From Rhizobium sp. (lineage in GTDB: Bacteria; Pseudomonadota; Alphaproteobacteria; Rhizobiales; Rhizobiaceae), in contig DPXQ01000081.1 of the NCBI GenBank assembly GCA_003527225.1, forward strand, positions 15,298 to 65,574: a DNA stretch of 50,277 bases. The letters run 5' to 3'. Position numbers and translations under genes: made by a program. Under the pieces are notes generated by a model that was given only the letters and a program-made list of their open reading frames with translations, did no database searches and was not told where the DNA came from. Positions 8,243-17,420 of this stretch are shown piece after piece. Each line of letters opens with the position of its first letter. Within the stretch, counting starts at the first letter, position 1.

Positions 8243-8710
8243 GATCGCTATCCCGCAGTCATTCAGTGTTGGCAGTATCCAAGGGTTGTCCTGAGTATTC
8301 AGGGATGTCTCGACCCGGTTCCTATGTCGCTCCACTGCGACACTGTCATGACATCCGCTCCGGCGGCCAGGCATACCGGGTGCCGTCGCCTCCTATCGCT
8401 CAGGCCGATGGGAAGCATTGGTTTTTTGTATAGATTTGCAGTCCGCGGCTTAAGGACTTTTTAAGAAACTGACACAAACGCCCCCTATTGCTTCAGCGGC
8501 GGAGCGATGGCGACACCATCCTGTTCCGGCACTCAAACTCGGGTTGTTGACCGCGCGATGCTGTCGCCGGGCCAATGCATGACTGTGCATTGGCCGGTGG
8601 ATGAATTTTGCGCGTTGATACCGGGGAATATGGCCAACGGGAACGATCGGCAGGGCATGCGGCAGCGCCAACCTGCTGCGTATTGATCACCAGATTTAAG
8701 GAAGACCATT
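8243..8710. promoter_or_regulatory. divergent control region, LysR gene / giant exoprotein gene
   Basis: No gene is seen in these 468 bases. The most striking element is a perfect inverted repeat, GGCCAATGCA (8570-8579) and TGCATTGGCC (8586-8595), with a 6-base spacer, 115 bases before the exoprotein start. A shorter one, CCTGA-GTAT-TCAGG (8290-8303), lies near the LysR start. Either could be a regulator site. A good ribosome site (AAGGAAG) precedes the ATG at 8711. Confidence 0.5.
8570..8595. promoter_or_regulatory. perfect 10-bp inverted repeat, candidate operator
   Basis: GGCCAATGCA and TGCATTGGCC flank TGACTG. The two arms match exactly. There is no T run after it, so an operator is more likely than a terminator. 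The core TGCA...TGCA has a T-N12-A spacing, one base longer than the usual LysR motif. Confidence 0.5.
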
Positions 8711-11700
8711 ATGACAAATTTCATCAAGGCGTCCGAACTCGGTGCCCCGCTTGCGGCGCCTGCTACGGATTGGTTGCTCAGTTTTCCGAAGGCCTCTCAA
8801 AATCAGGGTCTCCTGGTGCAACCGGCCGGCGCGGACGCCAGCATCGCATCCTTCAGTCTCGTCTTCGACGTCCTTTTTCCATCCAGTGACATTGGTGGTT
8901 GGATCTCGCTCTTTCAGATCGACGTGACGAACGAGAGCGACGGCGACCTTTTCGGTTCCGTCGACGGCAATGGTTTCGGCATTGGCATTGACTCGCAATA
9001 TCATGGCGCAGCCAGCCTTGATGCCTGGCACCGCATCGCCTTCACGATCGAGGCCGGGGCGGACGGCTCCACGCTTTCGAAATACATCGATGGCCAGTTG
9101 GTCGGCACCCAGGTCGTCACGACCGAGCGCTTTACCATCGATAGCGCCACGGGTTTCCTGATCATGTCCGACAATGACGGTGAGACCGCCGCCGGCCATC
9201 TGGCCAGCTTTCTCTACACCGATCAGGTCCTGTCGCAGGATGCGATCGCTGGCCTCGGCGGTCCCCAGGCGGGCGGTATCCTCAGCGAGACCCCGGCTTC
9301 CGGCAATGCGGTGCAATTCGATTTCACCAACGGCGCAATGACCCCGACCTTCGGTTCCGGCACCCTGACGCCGCAGAACCTGACGCCGGTCCTCCAGACT
9401 GCTGTCGATGCAGGCGTTCCGACACTTTCGGACCCGAATGATTCCGGACTGCTGTCCATCGCGCCGTCCATCGACGGCAAGGGCGGGTTCCTGGTCAATC
9501 CCGGCACGCCTGCCGACGTGTCAAGCTACACGATGGTGTTCGACCTGTTCGTCAAGGCGAGCGATATGAGCGGCTTCAACGCGCTGTTCCAGACCAACCT
9601 TGACAACGCCAACGACGCTGAATTCTTCATGCACCTGGGTGACGGCTCCACCTTCGGCGTCGGCATCAGTCAAGACTACGGCGGCAACGCCTCCCTCGGC
9701 TCCTGGCATCGCATCGCCGTGACAATTGAGGATAATGGCGATGGTTCCTCGACGATGAAGAAGTTCATCGATGGAGACCTCGTCGGCGAACAGTCGGTCG
9801 AAACGGATCGCTATACCATTTCGAAGGATGGCTTCCTGATCTTCGCGGATGAGGACGGCGAGAGCGCCGCCGGCCACCTCAACAGCTTCCTGTTCACTGA
9901 CGAGGTCATGAGCGCGGCTGATATCGCCGCACTCGGTGGTACCGGACCGGACGGCATTCTGAGCCAGGCACCGGCGACCGGTAATGCCACTCAGTTCGAT
10001 TTTGACAACGGGACCCTGGAGCCGACCTTCGGTACCGGCAGCATGACCGACAAGACGGAAGTCGCCACGCCGCCTGGCGGAGAACCGGCACAAGGCGTTA
10101 CCCGCATCGGCCAGATCCAGGACATGATGGTCACCACCGATGCCGAGAACCAGACGATCGACCTGTCGACCATCTTTGCCGGCGAAAACCTCACCTATAC
10201 CGTCGAGGTCGGTGAAGATACCGTTGTCAATCCCACGATCACGGCGGATGGCAAGCTGGTGCTCGATTTTGGCGAGCTTGGTTTCTCTGATGTCCGCGTC
10301 ACCGCTACGGACGCGAATGGCGACTCCGTGAGCGACGTGTTCCGCGCCCGTGTAGCCGGTGAAAACGCGTACACGATCGCCGTCTTCCCGGATACTCAGG
10401 ATTACACGAACCACGCCTCGCTGAACCATATCTTCGGTGACATGACGCAGTGGCTCGTCGACAACAAGGACAGCCATAACATCCAGTTCATGATCCATGT
10501 TGGCGACATCACCAACAACAACCTTGGATATCAGTGGGATATCGCCGAAGCGGCGCTGCGCAAGCTCGACGGCGTGATCCCCTATTCGCTGCAGCCTGGC
10601 AACCACGACATGGCGAGCGGCGGTTCGGCGGCCGACCACACCTCGATCTATCTCGACGAACGCTTCTCGCCGGATAAACAGGCAGCAACCAATCCGGACA
10701 ATTTCGGCGGCGCCTATGATCTGGAAACCGCCAGCGCCCGCAACACCTACAACACCTTCACCGCGCCGGACGGCACGAAGTGGCTGGTGCTTGCGATGGA
10801 ATTCGGCCCGCGCGACGACGTGATGCGCTGGGCATCCGACGTGATCGACGCCCATCTCGACCATCGCGTCATCATCAGTTCGCATGCGCTGACGAGCTTC
10901 GCCGGTCGCCAGGATCCGCTTGCCGCCCCGCTCTATGACGAAGGCGCCGGCTATGACTACAGCATAGGTCGCGACCAGCAGGGCGCCAATGACGGCGAAA
11001 CCATCTATCGCGAACTGCTCGCGAAATATCCGAACATCTCCATGACCTTCTCGGGTCACATCTTCGGCGACGGCGCCGAGACCGATGTGAGCTACTCGCA
11101 ATACGGCACGCCGGTCCATCAGTTCCTCGTCAACTACCAGAACGGCATCTCCCGCGAAATCACCGGCAATGGCGATGCCTCGCTGGGCGATAACGGTGGC
11201 AACGGTGCCATACGCCTCGTCGTCATCGATCCGGAAAACGACACGATCTCGACCGAAACCTATTTCACCGAATTTGACGACTATCTCGACGGCTACCGCG
11301 TGAAGCCGGAGCTCGACCGTGACGGCCTGACCGGTCTCTATCGCGGCCATCAGGAAACCTTCACCGATGTCGATGTCGACGCTCCCGACCTCTATGCCAT
11401 GGCAAAGGCCGGCGACGACATCACCGCCACCGCCGCTGTGGGCGCCGAGAAGGCCACGGTCTCGCTCGATGCCAGCCAGTCGCTGAACCCGAATTCGGAA
11501 AGCCTGAAATACAGCTGGGCTGACGAGAACGGCGACGAGATCGCCACGGGTCCCGCGCCCTCCGTCGAGCTCACCCAGGGCAAGCACCTCCTGACGCTCA
11601 CCGTCACCGATGCCGATGGCGTCAAGACCACCGACGAGGTGCTCGTGACCGTGACCGGCGACCGCACGCTCCTCAATGACAATTTCAACGACGGCGACGC

Positions 11701-14700
11701 CAACGGCTGGGTCACCGGTCCGACGCAGACGATCGACATCACCTTCGGCAAGGCGGCGGATTTCGCCATCCCGGCGCTCGCCGAGAATGAAGACATCGCC
11801 CGCATTCCGGCGCTCACGAACGGGGAGAAACTCTATCTCTCGCCCAATCTCGGCGCGCCGGCCGGCACGGCCATCGGCTCCTACTCGCTGGTCTTCGACA
11901 TTTATGTCCCCAGCGAGACGGCTTCCAGCTACACCTCCCTGTTCCAGACGGACGTCACCAACAACAGCGACAGCGAGCTCTTCATCAAGATGACCGGCGA
12001 CAAGACCGGCGGCATCGGCATCAGCGGTACCTATGAGGGCTCGTTCCAATATGACGCTTGGCAGCGGGTGGCCTTCACCTTCACCGACAATGGTGACGGC
12101 ACGTTGACCCTCGACAAATATATCGAGGGCGTGAAGGTCGGCACCCAGGAAGTGGCCGCCGACCGTTTCAACCTCGACGTCTCCAAGGGCGCGCTCCTCT
12201 TCTCCGACGAGGACGGCGAAAACTCCGACCTGTACGTTTCCAGCGTGCTGGTGACCGACAAGGTCTATTCCGCTGCCGAAATCGCGGATCTGGGCGCCGC
12301 CAAGGCAGGCGGAGTCGTCGCGACCCAGCCATCCGTCTATTCGACCCAGTTCGACTTTACGGGCGTCGACCTCGATCCGACCTTCGGCTCCGCCAGCCTT
12401 GGCCTCACGCAGGGCGGTGCGACCGGCAGCTTCATGGTCAAGGGCACGGTGTTCTCGCGCCCGGAAACCGAAGCCGGCATGCCGGCCCCGGAAGGCGCGC
12501 TCTACGATATGACCGACGCCGTCGGTAACAAGCTGATCTGGGAAGGCACCGGCTCCAATGAGTGGAGCAATTATGTCTACGAAGTCTCGCTGACCTCGAC
12601 GGACAACGATGTTATCGGTGCAGTCTTCTACTACCAGGATGACGCGAATTTCTATCGCTTCACCATGAACGGCGAGACCAATCGTCGTGAGCTGATCAAG
12701 GTGAAGGACGGCGTCGAAACCGTGCTCGCCACGACCGCCATGGGCTATCAGTTCAACACCGAATTGCCGCTCAAGGTCGCCATCACCGGTAACGAGATCA
12801 ATATCTTCCTGGGCGACCGCAGCGTCTTCAACGGCCCCGTCGAAGTCAGCGACCCGCTTGCCGGCGGCACCGTCGGCGTCTATTCGAGCGAGCAGCGCAG
12901 CTCGATCTTCGACGACGTTACCGTCACCAGCGCCACGCTGACGGCCCATGCCGGTGCCGATATCCGCGTCGTCGACACCGACGGCAATGGCACGGAAACC
13001 GTCACGCTCAACGCAGCGAGTTCCTTCGGTCTCGAAGACATCGTGAGCTACACCTGGACTGATGCGGATGGCAATGTCGTCGCCAATGGCGAAACGCCGT
13101 CCGTCCAGCTCGGTGCCGGCCTCAACAAGCTGACGCTGACGGTTGCCGACAGCACCGGCAAGACAGCAACCGACCGCGTCGACGTCGAAGTCGTCGCCCA
13201 TGACCGCATCCTGGCTCGGGACGATTTCTCCGCCGGCCTTTCCAAGTGGACAATCGTCGACGAGGGCGAATTCGGCGGTGTTGGTACCGACGGAAAGTCT
13301 TCGGACTGGGTCATCAACGACGGTGTGTTGCAGCAGAATTCCGACCTGCAGAGCCGCGAGCTGACCTGGGAAGGCGCTTCGAACCCGGACGTCTGGAAGG
13401 ACGGCTGGAGCCCGCTCGGCGATGGCGTCAACGTGCTGCGTCTCGGCACCTATGCGCTCTACAACGACCCGTCCGCACACGAATGGGAGAACTATGCCGT
13501 CGAGGCGACCTTCAAGACCCCGGATAATGACGGTCTTGGCTTCCTGTTCCACTACAAGGATGCCCAGAACTACTACAAGCTGGAGCTGGACTCCGAAGGT
13601 ATGCTCGACCGCAATCCTGGAAACGGTGCGGGCAGCGTCTTCAACCTGATCCGGATGCGCAACGGGGTCGAGGAAATCCTCGGGCAGGTGCCTGGCAAGT
13701 ACGAGCCCGGCATGGCGACCAATCTGCGTGTCGAGATCATCGACAACAAGATCCAGGCCTATATCAATGGCGAGGCGATCTTTGCCTATCCGATTGAGGA
13801 CCACGCCCATGAGCAAGGCACGTTCGGGCTCTATTCCTGGGGCAACCAGGGGCTGACCTTCGACGATGTCGTAGCCTATCAGCTCGGCCAGCAGGATGAT
13901 GGTGATGATGCCGGCACCGCAGGCGATGATGTGCTTATCGGCACGGACGGCGGCGACATTCTTCACGGTGGTGCCGGCGAAGACGTGATCATCGGCGGCC
14001 TTGGCAACGATCTGATCGATGGTGGCTTGGGCGATGACACCCTGATCGGCAATGAAGGCAATGACCAGATTGTCGGCGGCGAGGGTGCCGATCTGATCGA
14101 TGGCGGCGAGGGCAATGACACGCTCATCGGCGGCAATGGGTCTGACACCTATGTCTACAGCGCAGGTTCGGGTTCTGATGTCATCATCGAGGCTGCCGGG
14201 ATGGCGGGCGATCAGGATCGTCTCTATTTTGACGATGCGACGCCTGGCGATGTGGTGATCCGTCGCCATGGCCATGACATCCAGATCGAGGTTGGCGGCG
14301 AGACCGTGACGCTGAAGACCCAGCTTGCAGGCGGTGGCGTCCAGGTGGTCTCCTTTGCCGACGGCACGGCGCTTGTCGGCGATGAGATTGCGGCTGCGGC
14401 GGTCAATCGTGGTCCGACCGTGACGACACCCGCACTTGGCGCCGGCAACGAGGACACGCAGATCCTCGGCCAGATCCTCGCATCCGATGCGGACGAAGAC
14501 CAGTTGAGCTATGCGATCAAGGACGGGTTTGGCCCGGCCCATGGCGTCGTCTCGCTTGACGCGGCGACCGGCAAGTGGAGCTATGATCCGACCACTGATT
14601 ACAATGGTGGCGACAGCTTCACGGTGATCGTCTCGGATGGTCACGGCGCTGCCGTCGAGCAGTTGGTCAATCTCGAGGTCGCCTCCGTCAATGACGGACC

Positions 14701-15529
14701 TGTCGTTGTCGACGATACAGGCTCGGTCATGGAAGGCCAGACGAAGGTCTTCGATCTGGTCGCCAATGACCAGGACGTCGACGGCAATGTGCTGTCGCTT
14801 TCCGGTTTTGCGGTCGAGGGCGTGGACGGTATCGCGCTCTCCACGGATGCGGCGAAGGCTGCGTTTGCGATCATCGACGGTAAGCTGACCTTCACTCCGG
14901 GCAGCCTGTTCGAGGGGCTCAATGACGGCGATACCGCCACAGTGACCCTGTCTTACACGGTCAACGACGGTACGGTAAGCAGCACCGGCAGCTTCACGCT
15001 GACGGTCAACGGCGAGGGCGAGCCGCAAAATGTGATCATCGGCACGGAAGGCTCGAACATCCTGATCGGCACGGATGGCGATGATGCGATCACGGCCTAT
15101 GGCGGTGGTGACTATGCCTTTGGTCGCGACGGTGCGGACGTCATCGATGGCGGTGAGGGCAACGACTACCTCTTCGGCGGAACCGGTGTGGATGTGCTCA
15201 TTGGCGGCGAAGGCAACGACACGTTGTTCGGCGATGCCGGCGACGATGTTCTGATCGGCGACAAGGGCAACGACCGGCTGGTCGGCGGTGCAGGCTCCGA
15301 CAGCTTCGTATTCCGTACCGGTTTCGGCCACGACACGGTGATGGATTTTGGCGATGGCGACGTGATCGATCTTTCGACCGCCGACATTGCCGACTTCTCG
15401 GAACTTGCCGATCATCTGAGCGACAGCGCGCTTGGTACTGTGCTGACGCTGGATGACGGCTCGTCGCTGACGCTTGCCCATGTTGACAAGGCAAGCCTCA
15501 CGGCCGACCAGTTCCACTTCGTCGCGTAA
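8711..15529 (+). CDS. giant secreted RTX protein with metallophosphoesterase, LamG-like, PKD and cadherin-like modules
   Basis: A 2272-residue multidomain protein without an N-terminal signal peptide, as expected of type I secretion. In order: two LamG/concanavalin-like repeats (about 45-190 and 271-417); a calcineurin-type phosphoesterase (about 554-850) with FPDTQ (Asp561), GD (Asp599), GNHD (630-633), SSHA (His725) and SGHIF (His783); a PKD-like domain (about 898-983); a third LamG-like repeat (about 1057-1203); a beta-sandwich module (about 1244-1410); a second PKD-like domain (1411-1498); another sandwich (about 1500-1727); RTX repeats (1744-1815) with an associated calcium-binding block; two cadherin-like domains (about 1898-2108); RTX repeats (2111-2201); and a C-terminal secretion region. 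It probably cleaves extracellular phosphoesters and binds surfaces or glycans. The substrate is unknown. The transporter genes follow directly. Confidence 0.88.
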   Translation: MTNFIKASELGAPLAAPATDWLLSFPKASQNQGLLVQPAGADASIASFSLVFDVLFPSSDIGGWISLFQIDVTNESDGDLFGSVDGNGFGIGIDSQYHGAASLDAWHRIAFTIEAGADGSTLSKYIDGQLVGTQVVTTERFTIDSATGFLIMSDNDGETAAGHLASFLYTDQVLSQDAIAGLGGPQAGGILSETPASGNAVQFDFTNGAMTPTFGSGTLTPQNLTPVLQTAVDAGVPTLSDPNDSGLLSIAPSIDGKGGFLVNPGTPADVSSYTMVFDLFVKASDMSGFNALFQTNLDNANDAEFFMHLGDGSTFGVGISQDYGGNASLGSWHRIAVTIEDNGDGSSTMKKFIDGDLVGEQSVETDRYTISKDGFLIFADEDGESAAGHLNSFLFTDEVMSAADIAALGGTGPDGILSQAPATGNATQFDFDNGTLEPTFGTGSMTDKTEVATPPGGEPAQGVTRIGQIQDMMVTTDAENQTIDLSTIFAGENLTYTVEVGEDTVVNPTITADGKLVLDFGELGFSDVRVTATDANGDSVSDVFRARVAGENAYTIAVFPDTQDYTNHASLNHIFGDMTQWLVDNKDSHNIQFMIHVGDITNNNLGYQWDIAEAALRKLDGVIPYSLQPGNHDMASGGSAADHTSIYLDERFSPDKQAATNPDNFGGAYDLETASARNTYNTFTAPDGTKWLVLAMEFGPRDDVMRWASDVIDAHLDHRVIISSHALTSFAGRQDPLAAPLYDEGAGYDYSIGRDQQGANDGETIYRELLAKYPNISMTFSGHIFGDGAETDVSYSQYGTPVHQFLVNYQNGISREITGNGDASLGDNGGNGAIRLVVIDPENDTISTETYFTEFDDYLDGYRVKPELDRDGLTGLYRGHQETFTDVDVDAPDLYAMAKAGDDITATAAVGAEKATVSLDASQSLNPNSESLKYSWADENGDEIATGPAPSVELTQGKHLLTLTVTDADGVKTTDEVLVTVTGDRTLLNDNFNDGDANGWVTGPTQTIDITFGKAADFAIPALAENEDIARIPALTNGEKLYLSPNLGAPAGTAIGSYSLVFDIYVPSETASSYTSLFQTDVTNNSDSELFIKMTGDKTGGIGISGTYEGSFQYDAWQRVAFTFTDNGDGTLTLDKYIEGVKVGTQEVAADRFNLDVSKGALLFSDEDGENSDLYVSSVLVTDKVYSAAEIADLGAAKAGGVVATQPSVYSTQFDFTGVDLDPTFGSASLGLTQGGATGSFMVKGTVFSRPETEAGMPAPEGALYDMTDAVGNKLIWEGTGSNEWSNYVYEVSLTSTDNDVIGAVFYYQDDANFYRFTMNGETNRRELIKVKDGVETVLATTAMGYQFNTELPLKVAITGNEINIFLGDRSVFNGPVEVSDPLAGGTVGVYSSEQRSSIFDDVTVTSATLTAHAGADIRVVDTDGNGTETVTLNAASSFGLEDIVSYTWTDADGNVVANGETPSVQLGAGLNKLTLTVADSTGKTATDRVDVEVVAHDRILARDDFSAGLSKWTIVDEGEFGGVGTDGKSSDWVINDGVLQQNSDLQSRELTWEGASNPDVWKDGWSPLGDGVNVLRLGTYALYNDPSAHEWENYAVEATFKTPDNDGLGFLFHYKDAQNYYKLELDSEGMLDRNPGNGAGSVFNLIRMRNGVEEILGQVPGKYEPGMATNLRVEIIDNKIQAYINGEAIFAYPIEDHAHEQGTFGLYSWGNQGLTFDDVVAYQLGQQDDGDDAGTAGDDVLIGTDGGDILHGGAGEDVIIGGLGNDLIDGGLGDDTLIGNEGNDQIVGGEGADLIDGGEGNDTLIGGNGSDTYVYSAGSGSDVIIEAAGMAGDQDRLYFDDATPGDVVIRRHGHDIQIEVGGETVTLKTQLAGGGVQVVSFADGTALVGDEIAAAAVNRGPTVTTPALGAGNEDTQILGQILASDADEDQLSYAIKDGFGPAHGVVSLDAATGKWSYDPTTDYNGGDSFTVIVSDGHGAAVEQLVNLEVASVNDGPVVVDDTGSVMEGQTKVFDLVANDQDVDGNVLSLSGFAVEGVDGIALSTDAAKAAFAIIDGKLTFTPGSLFEGLNDGDTATVTLSYTVNDGTVSSTGSFTLTVNGEGEPQNVIIGTEGSNILIGTDGDDAITAYGGGDYAFGRDGADVIDGGEGNDYLFGGTGVDVLIGGEGNDTLFGDAGDDVLIGDKGNDRLVGGAGSDSFVFRTGFGHDTVMDFGDGDVIDLSTADIADFSELADHLSDSALGTVLTLDDGSSLTLAHVDKASLTADQFHFVA
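13940..14155 (+). repeat. RTX nonapeptide repeat block 1 (8 repeats)
   Basis: Eight consecutive units of the GGxGxDxUx type can be read, from GTDGGDILH to GGNGSDTYV, residues 1744-1815 of the giant protein. Such repeats fold into a parallel beta roll on binding calcium outside the cell. Confidence 0.9.
15041..15313 (+). repeat. RTX nonapeptide repeat block 2 (about 10 repeats)
   Basis: About ten nonapeptide units from GTEGSNILI to GGAGSDSFVF, residues 2111-2201 of the giant protein, just before the C-terminal secretion region. Several units match those of the small RTX protein at 17960-18178. Confidence 0.9.
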
Positions 15530-15540
15530 GTCTCGATGAG

Positions 15541-15580
15541 ACCGGCCCCGCGCCTGAGGCGGTGCGGGGCCGGTGCCTTT
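15541..15580 (+). terminator. strong hairpin terminator after giant exoprotein gene
   Basis: ACCGGCCCCGC (15541-15551) pairs perfectly with GCGGGGCCGGT (15564-15574) around a 12-base loop, followed by GCCTTT. The hairpin begins 11 bases after the exoprotein stop and 113 bases before the ABC transporter gene, so it probably ends or attenuates the transcript and keeps exporter levels below cargo levels. The T run is short. Confidence 0.65.
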
Positions 15581-15692
15581 AAGAAGGCGTTCGTTGCCTT
15601 CGGAGCCCAAGTAGGGCACCCGCCCCACGGGTTTCTGGAATGTCGCTCAGGACAGATCCGGAACCAGGATGTAAAGAGTATTGGTCGTAGCA

Positions 15693-17420
15693 ATGAGTAA
15701 AAGTAAAACCAGGTCCGAAATCGCCGCCGCGCTGGGAGCCTGTCGCGGTGCATTTATCGGGATCGGGGTGTTCAGCGGTTTCATAAACGTCCTGGCCCTG
15801 TCGGGATCGCTCTTCATGATGGAGGTCTATGACCGGGTCATTCCCAGCGGAAGCCTTCCGACTCTGACGGGCCTCTTTGCACTGGTGGCGATACTCTACC
15901 TTTTTCAGGGCGCGCTCGATCTTATGCGGACGCGACTGCTGACGCGGATTGGCGCCAGTCTCGACCAATCGCTGGGATCGCGCGTGTTCGACGCCGTCAT
16001 AGGCCTCCAGCTTCGCGCACCGCGGGTCGGCGAGACCAGTCAGCCCTTGCGCGATCTCGACATGATTCGTGGATTTCTGTCGAGTTCCGGGCCTAGCGCC
16101 TTCTTCGATCTGCCCTGGCTGCCCTTCTATCTCGGCATTTGTTTCCTGTTCCACAAACTACTGGGTCTTGCCGTGCTCGGCGGGGCGATCTTCCTGATCT
16201 TTCTGACGCTTCTGACTGAGCTGATGTCCAGGCTGCCAACGCAAGAAACCGCCCGCTACAGCGTTGCCCGCAGCCGGATGATGGAGATGAGCCGGCGCAA
16301 TGCCGAAGCTCTAGTCGCCATGGGAATGGCCGGACGCGTGAAGCAACGCTGGCAGGAGGTGAGCCGTCGTCACATCGATGCGCAGCAATCGACCAGCGAT
16401 ACATCGGGCGGATTCGGCGGTTTCGGCAGGGTGTTTCGCATGCTGCTGCAATCCGGTGTTCTGGCCATCGGCGCCTATCTGGTGATCGGTCAGGAAGCCA
16501 CCTCCGGCGTGATCATCGCCGGCTCCATTCTGTCGGCCAGGGCACTGGCGCCGATCGATCTGGCGATTTCCAACTGGAAGAGTTTCTCTGCGGCGCGGCA
16601 AGCCAAGCAGCGTCTGGACAAGCTGCTGGTGCTGCTGCCGGAGCGCGACGACCCGATGCCGCTTCCCGCGCCTCAGTTTGCCGTCGCTGTACAGGGCTTG
16701 GCCGCAGCGCCCCCCGAGGCGCAAAGAATCGTGGTTCAGGACATCAACTTCGTGCTCAAGCCTGGCAACGGGCTTGGCATCATCGGGCCAAGTGCGTCGG
16801 GCAAATCATCGCTCGCACGTCTTCTCGTCGGCGTCTGGAGCCCGCAACGCGGCACGATCAAGATCGATGGCGCGCCCTTGAGCCAATGGTCGAGCGAGGC
16901 GCTCGGCGCGCATATTGGCTATCTGCCGCAGGATGTCGAACTGCTTGAGGGCACGGTCGCGGAAAACATCAGCCGGTTTGACACCGCGGCGACACCCGAG
17001 AAGATTGTCGCCGCCGCAAAGGCCGCATTTATCCACGAACTCGTGCTTGGGCTGCCTCAGGGCTACGACACGCCGATCGGCGAACAGGGCGAGAGCTTGT
17101 CCTCCGGCCAAAAGCAACGAATTGCCCTCGCGCGGGCGCTGTTTGGCGATCCCTTCCTCGTTGTGCTGGACGAACCCAATTCCAATCTCGATGCTGAAGG
17201 CGAAGAAGCCCTGACGCAGGCGATGTTGGGCGTGCGCGAGCGCGGTGGCATCGTTGTCGTTATTGCCCATCGGCCAAGTGCCCTTGGTGCGGTTGATCTG
17301 GTCCTGGCGATGGCGGGTGGGCGTCAGCAGGCCTTCGGCCCGAAGGATGAGGTGTTGGCGAAGGTGCTGCAATCCTCTTCGGGGCTCAAAGTTGTCTCCA
17401 AACCGGCGGCGGTGTCATGA
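15693..17420 (+). CDS. type I secretion system permease/ATPase (PrtD/HlyB type)
   Basis: A 575-residue inner-membrane ABC exporter with a fused membrane domain (about residues 20-300, several hydrophobic helices starting at FIGIGVFSGFINVLALSG) and an ATPase domain. The ATPase has Walker A GPSASGKSS (about 367-375), the ABC signature LSSGQ (about 468-472) and Walker B FLVVLDEP (about 488-495), followed by the switch histidine in IAHRPS. There is no N-terminal peptidase domain, so it is of the RTX-exporter class that leaves cargo uncut. The ATG at 15693 is preferred over a TTG at 15681. Its stop overlaps the next start by ATGA. The obvious cargoes are the giant protein upstream and the small RTX protein downstream. 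Confidence 0.94.
   Translation: MSKSKTRSEIAAALGACRGAFIGIGVFSGFINVLALSGSLFMMEVYDRVIPSGSLPTLTGLFALVAILYLFQGALDLMRTRLLTRIGASLDQSLGSRVFDAVIGLQLRAPRVGETSQPLRDLDMIRGFLSSSGPSAFFDLPWLPFYLGICFLFHKLLGLAVLGGAIFLIFLTLLTELMSRLPTQETARYSVARSRMMEMSRRNAEALVAMGMAGRVKQRWQEVSRRHIDAQQSTSDTSGGFGGFGRVFRMLLQSGVLAIGAYLVIGQEATSGVIIAGSILSARALAPIDLAISNWKSFSAARQAKQRLDKLLVLLPERDDPMPLPAPQFAVAVQGLAAAPPEAQRIVVQDINFVLKPGNGLGIIGPSASGKSSLARLLVGVWSPQRGTIKIDGAPLSQWSSEALGAHIGYLPQDVELLEGTVAENISRFDTAATPEKIVAAAKAAFIHELVLGLPQGYDTPIGEQGESLSSGQKQRIALARALFGDPFLVVLDEPNSNLDAEGEEALTQAMLGVRERGGIVVVIAHRPSALGAVDLVLAMAGGRQQAFGPKDEVLAKVLQSSSGLKVVSKPAAVS

Noticed and set aside
13940..14155. Tandem 27-base repeats taken as a possible CRISPR-like or satellite array
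   Set aside because: The period is exactly nine codons and translates to RTX nonapeptides. There are no constant repeats with unique spacers. No CRISPR array was seen anywhere in the window.
9521..15628. Very long minus-strand frame of 2035 codons opposite the giant exoprotein gene
   Set aside because: It follows the repeats of the plus-strand gene, has no domain of its own and ends inside the terminator region. The RTX and LamG-like motifs prove the plus strand is coding.
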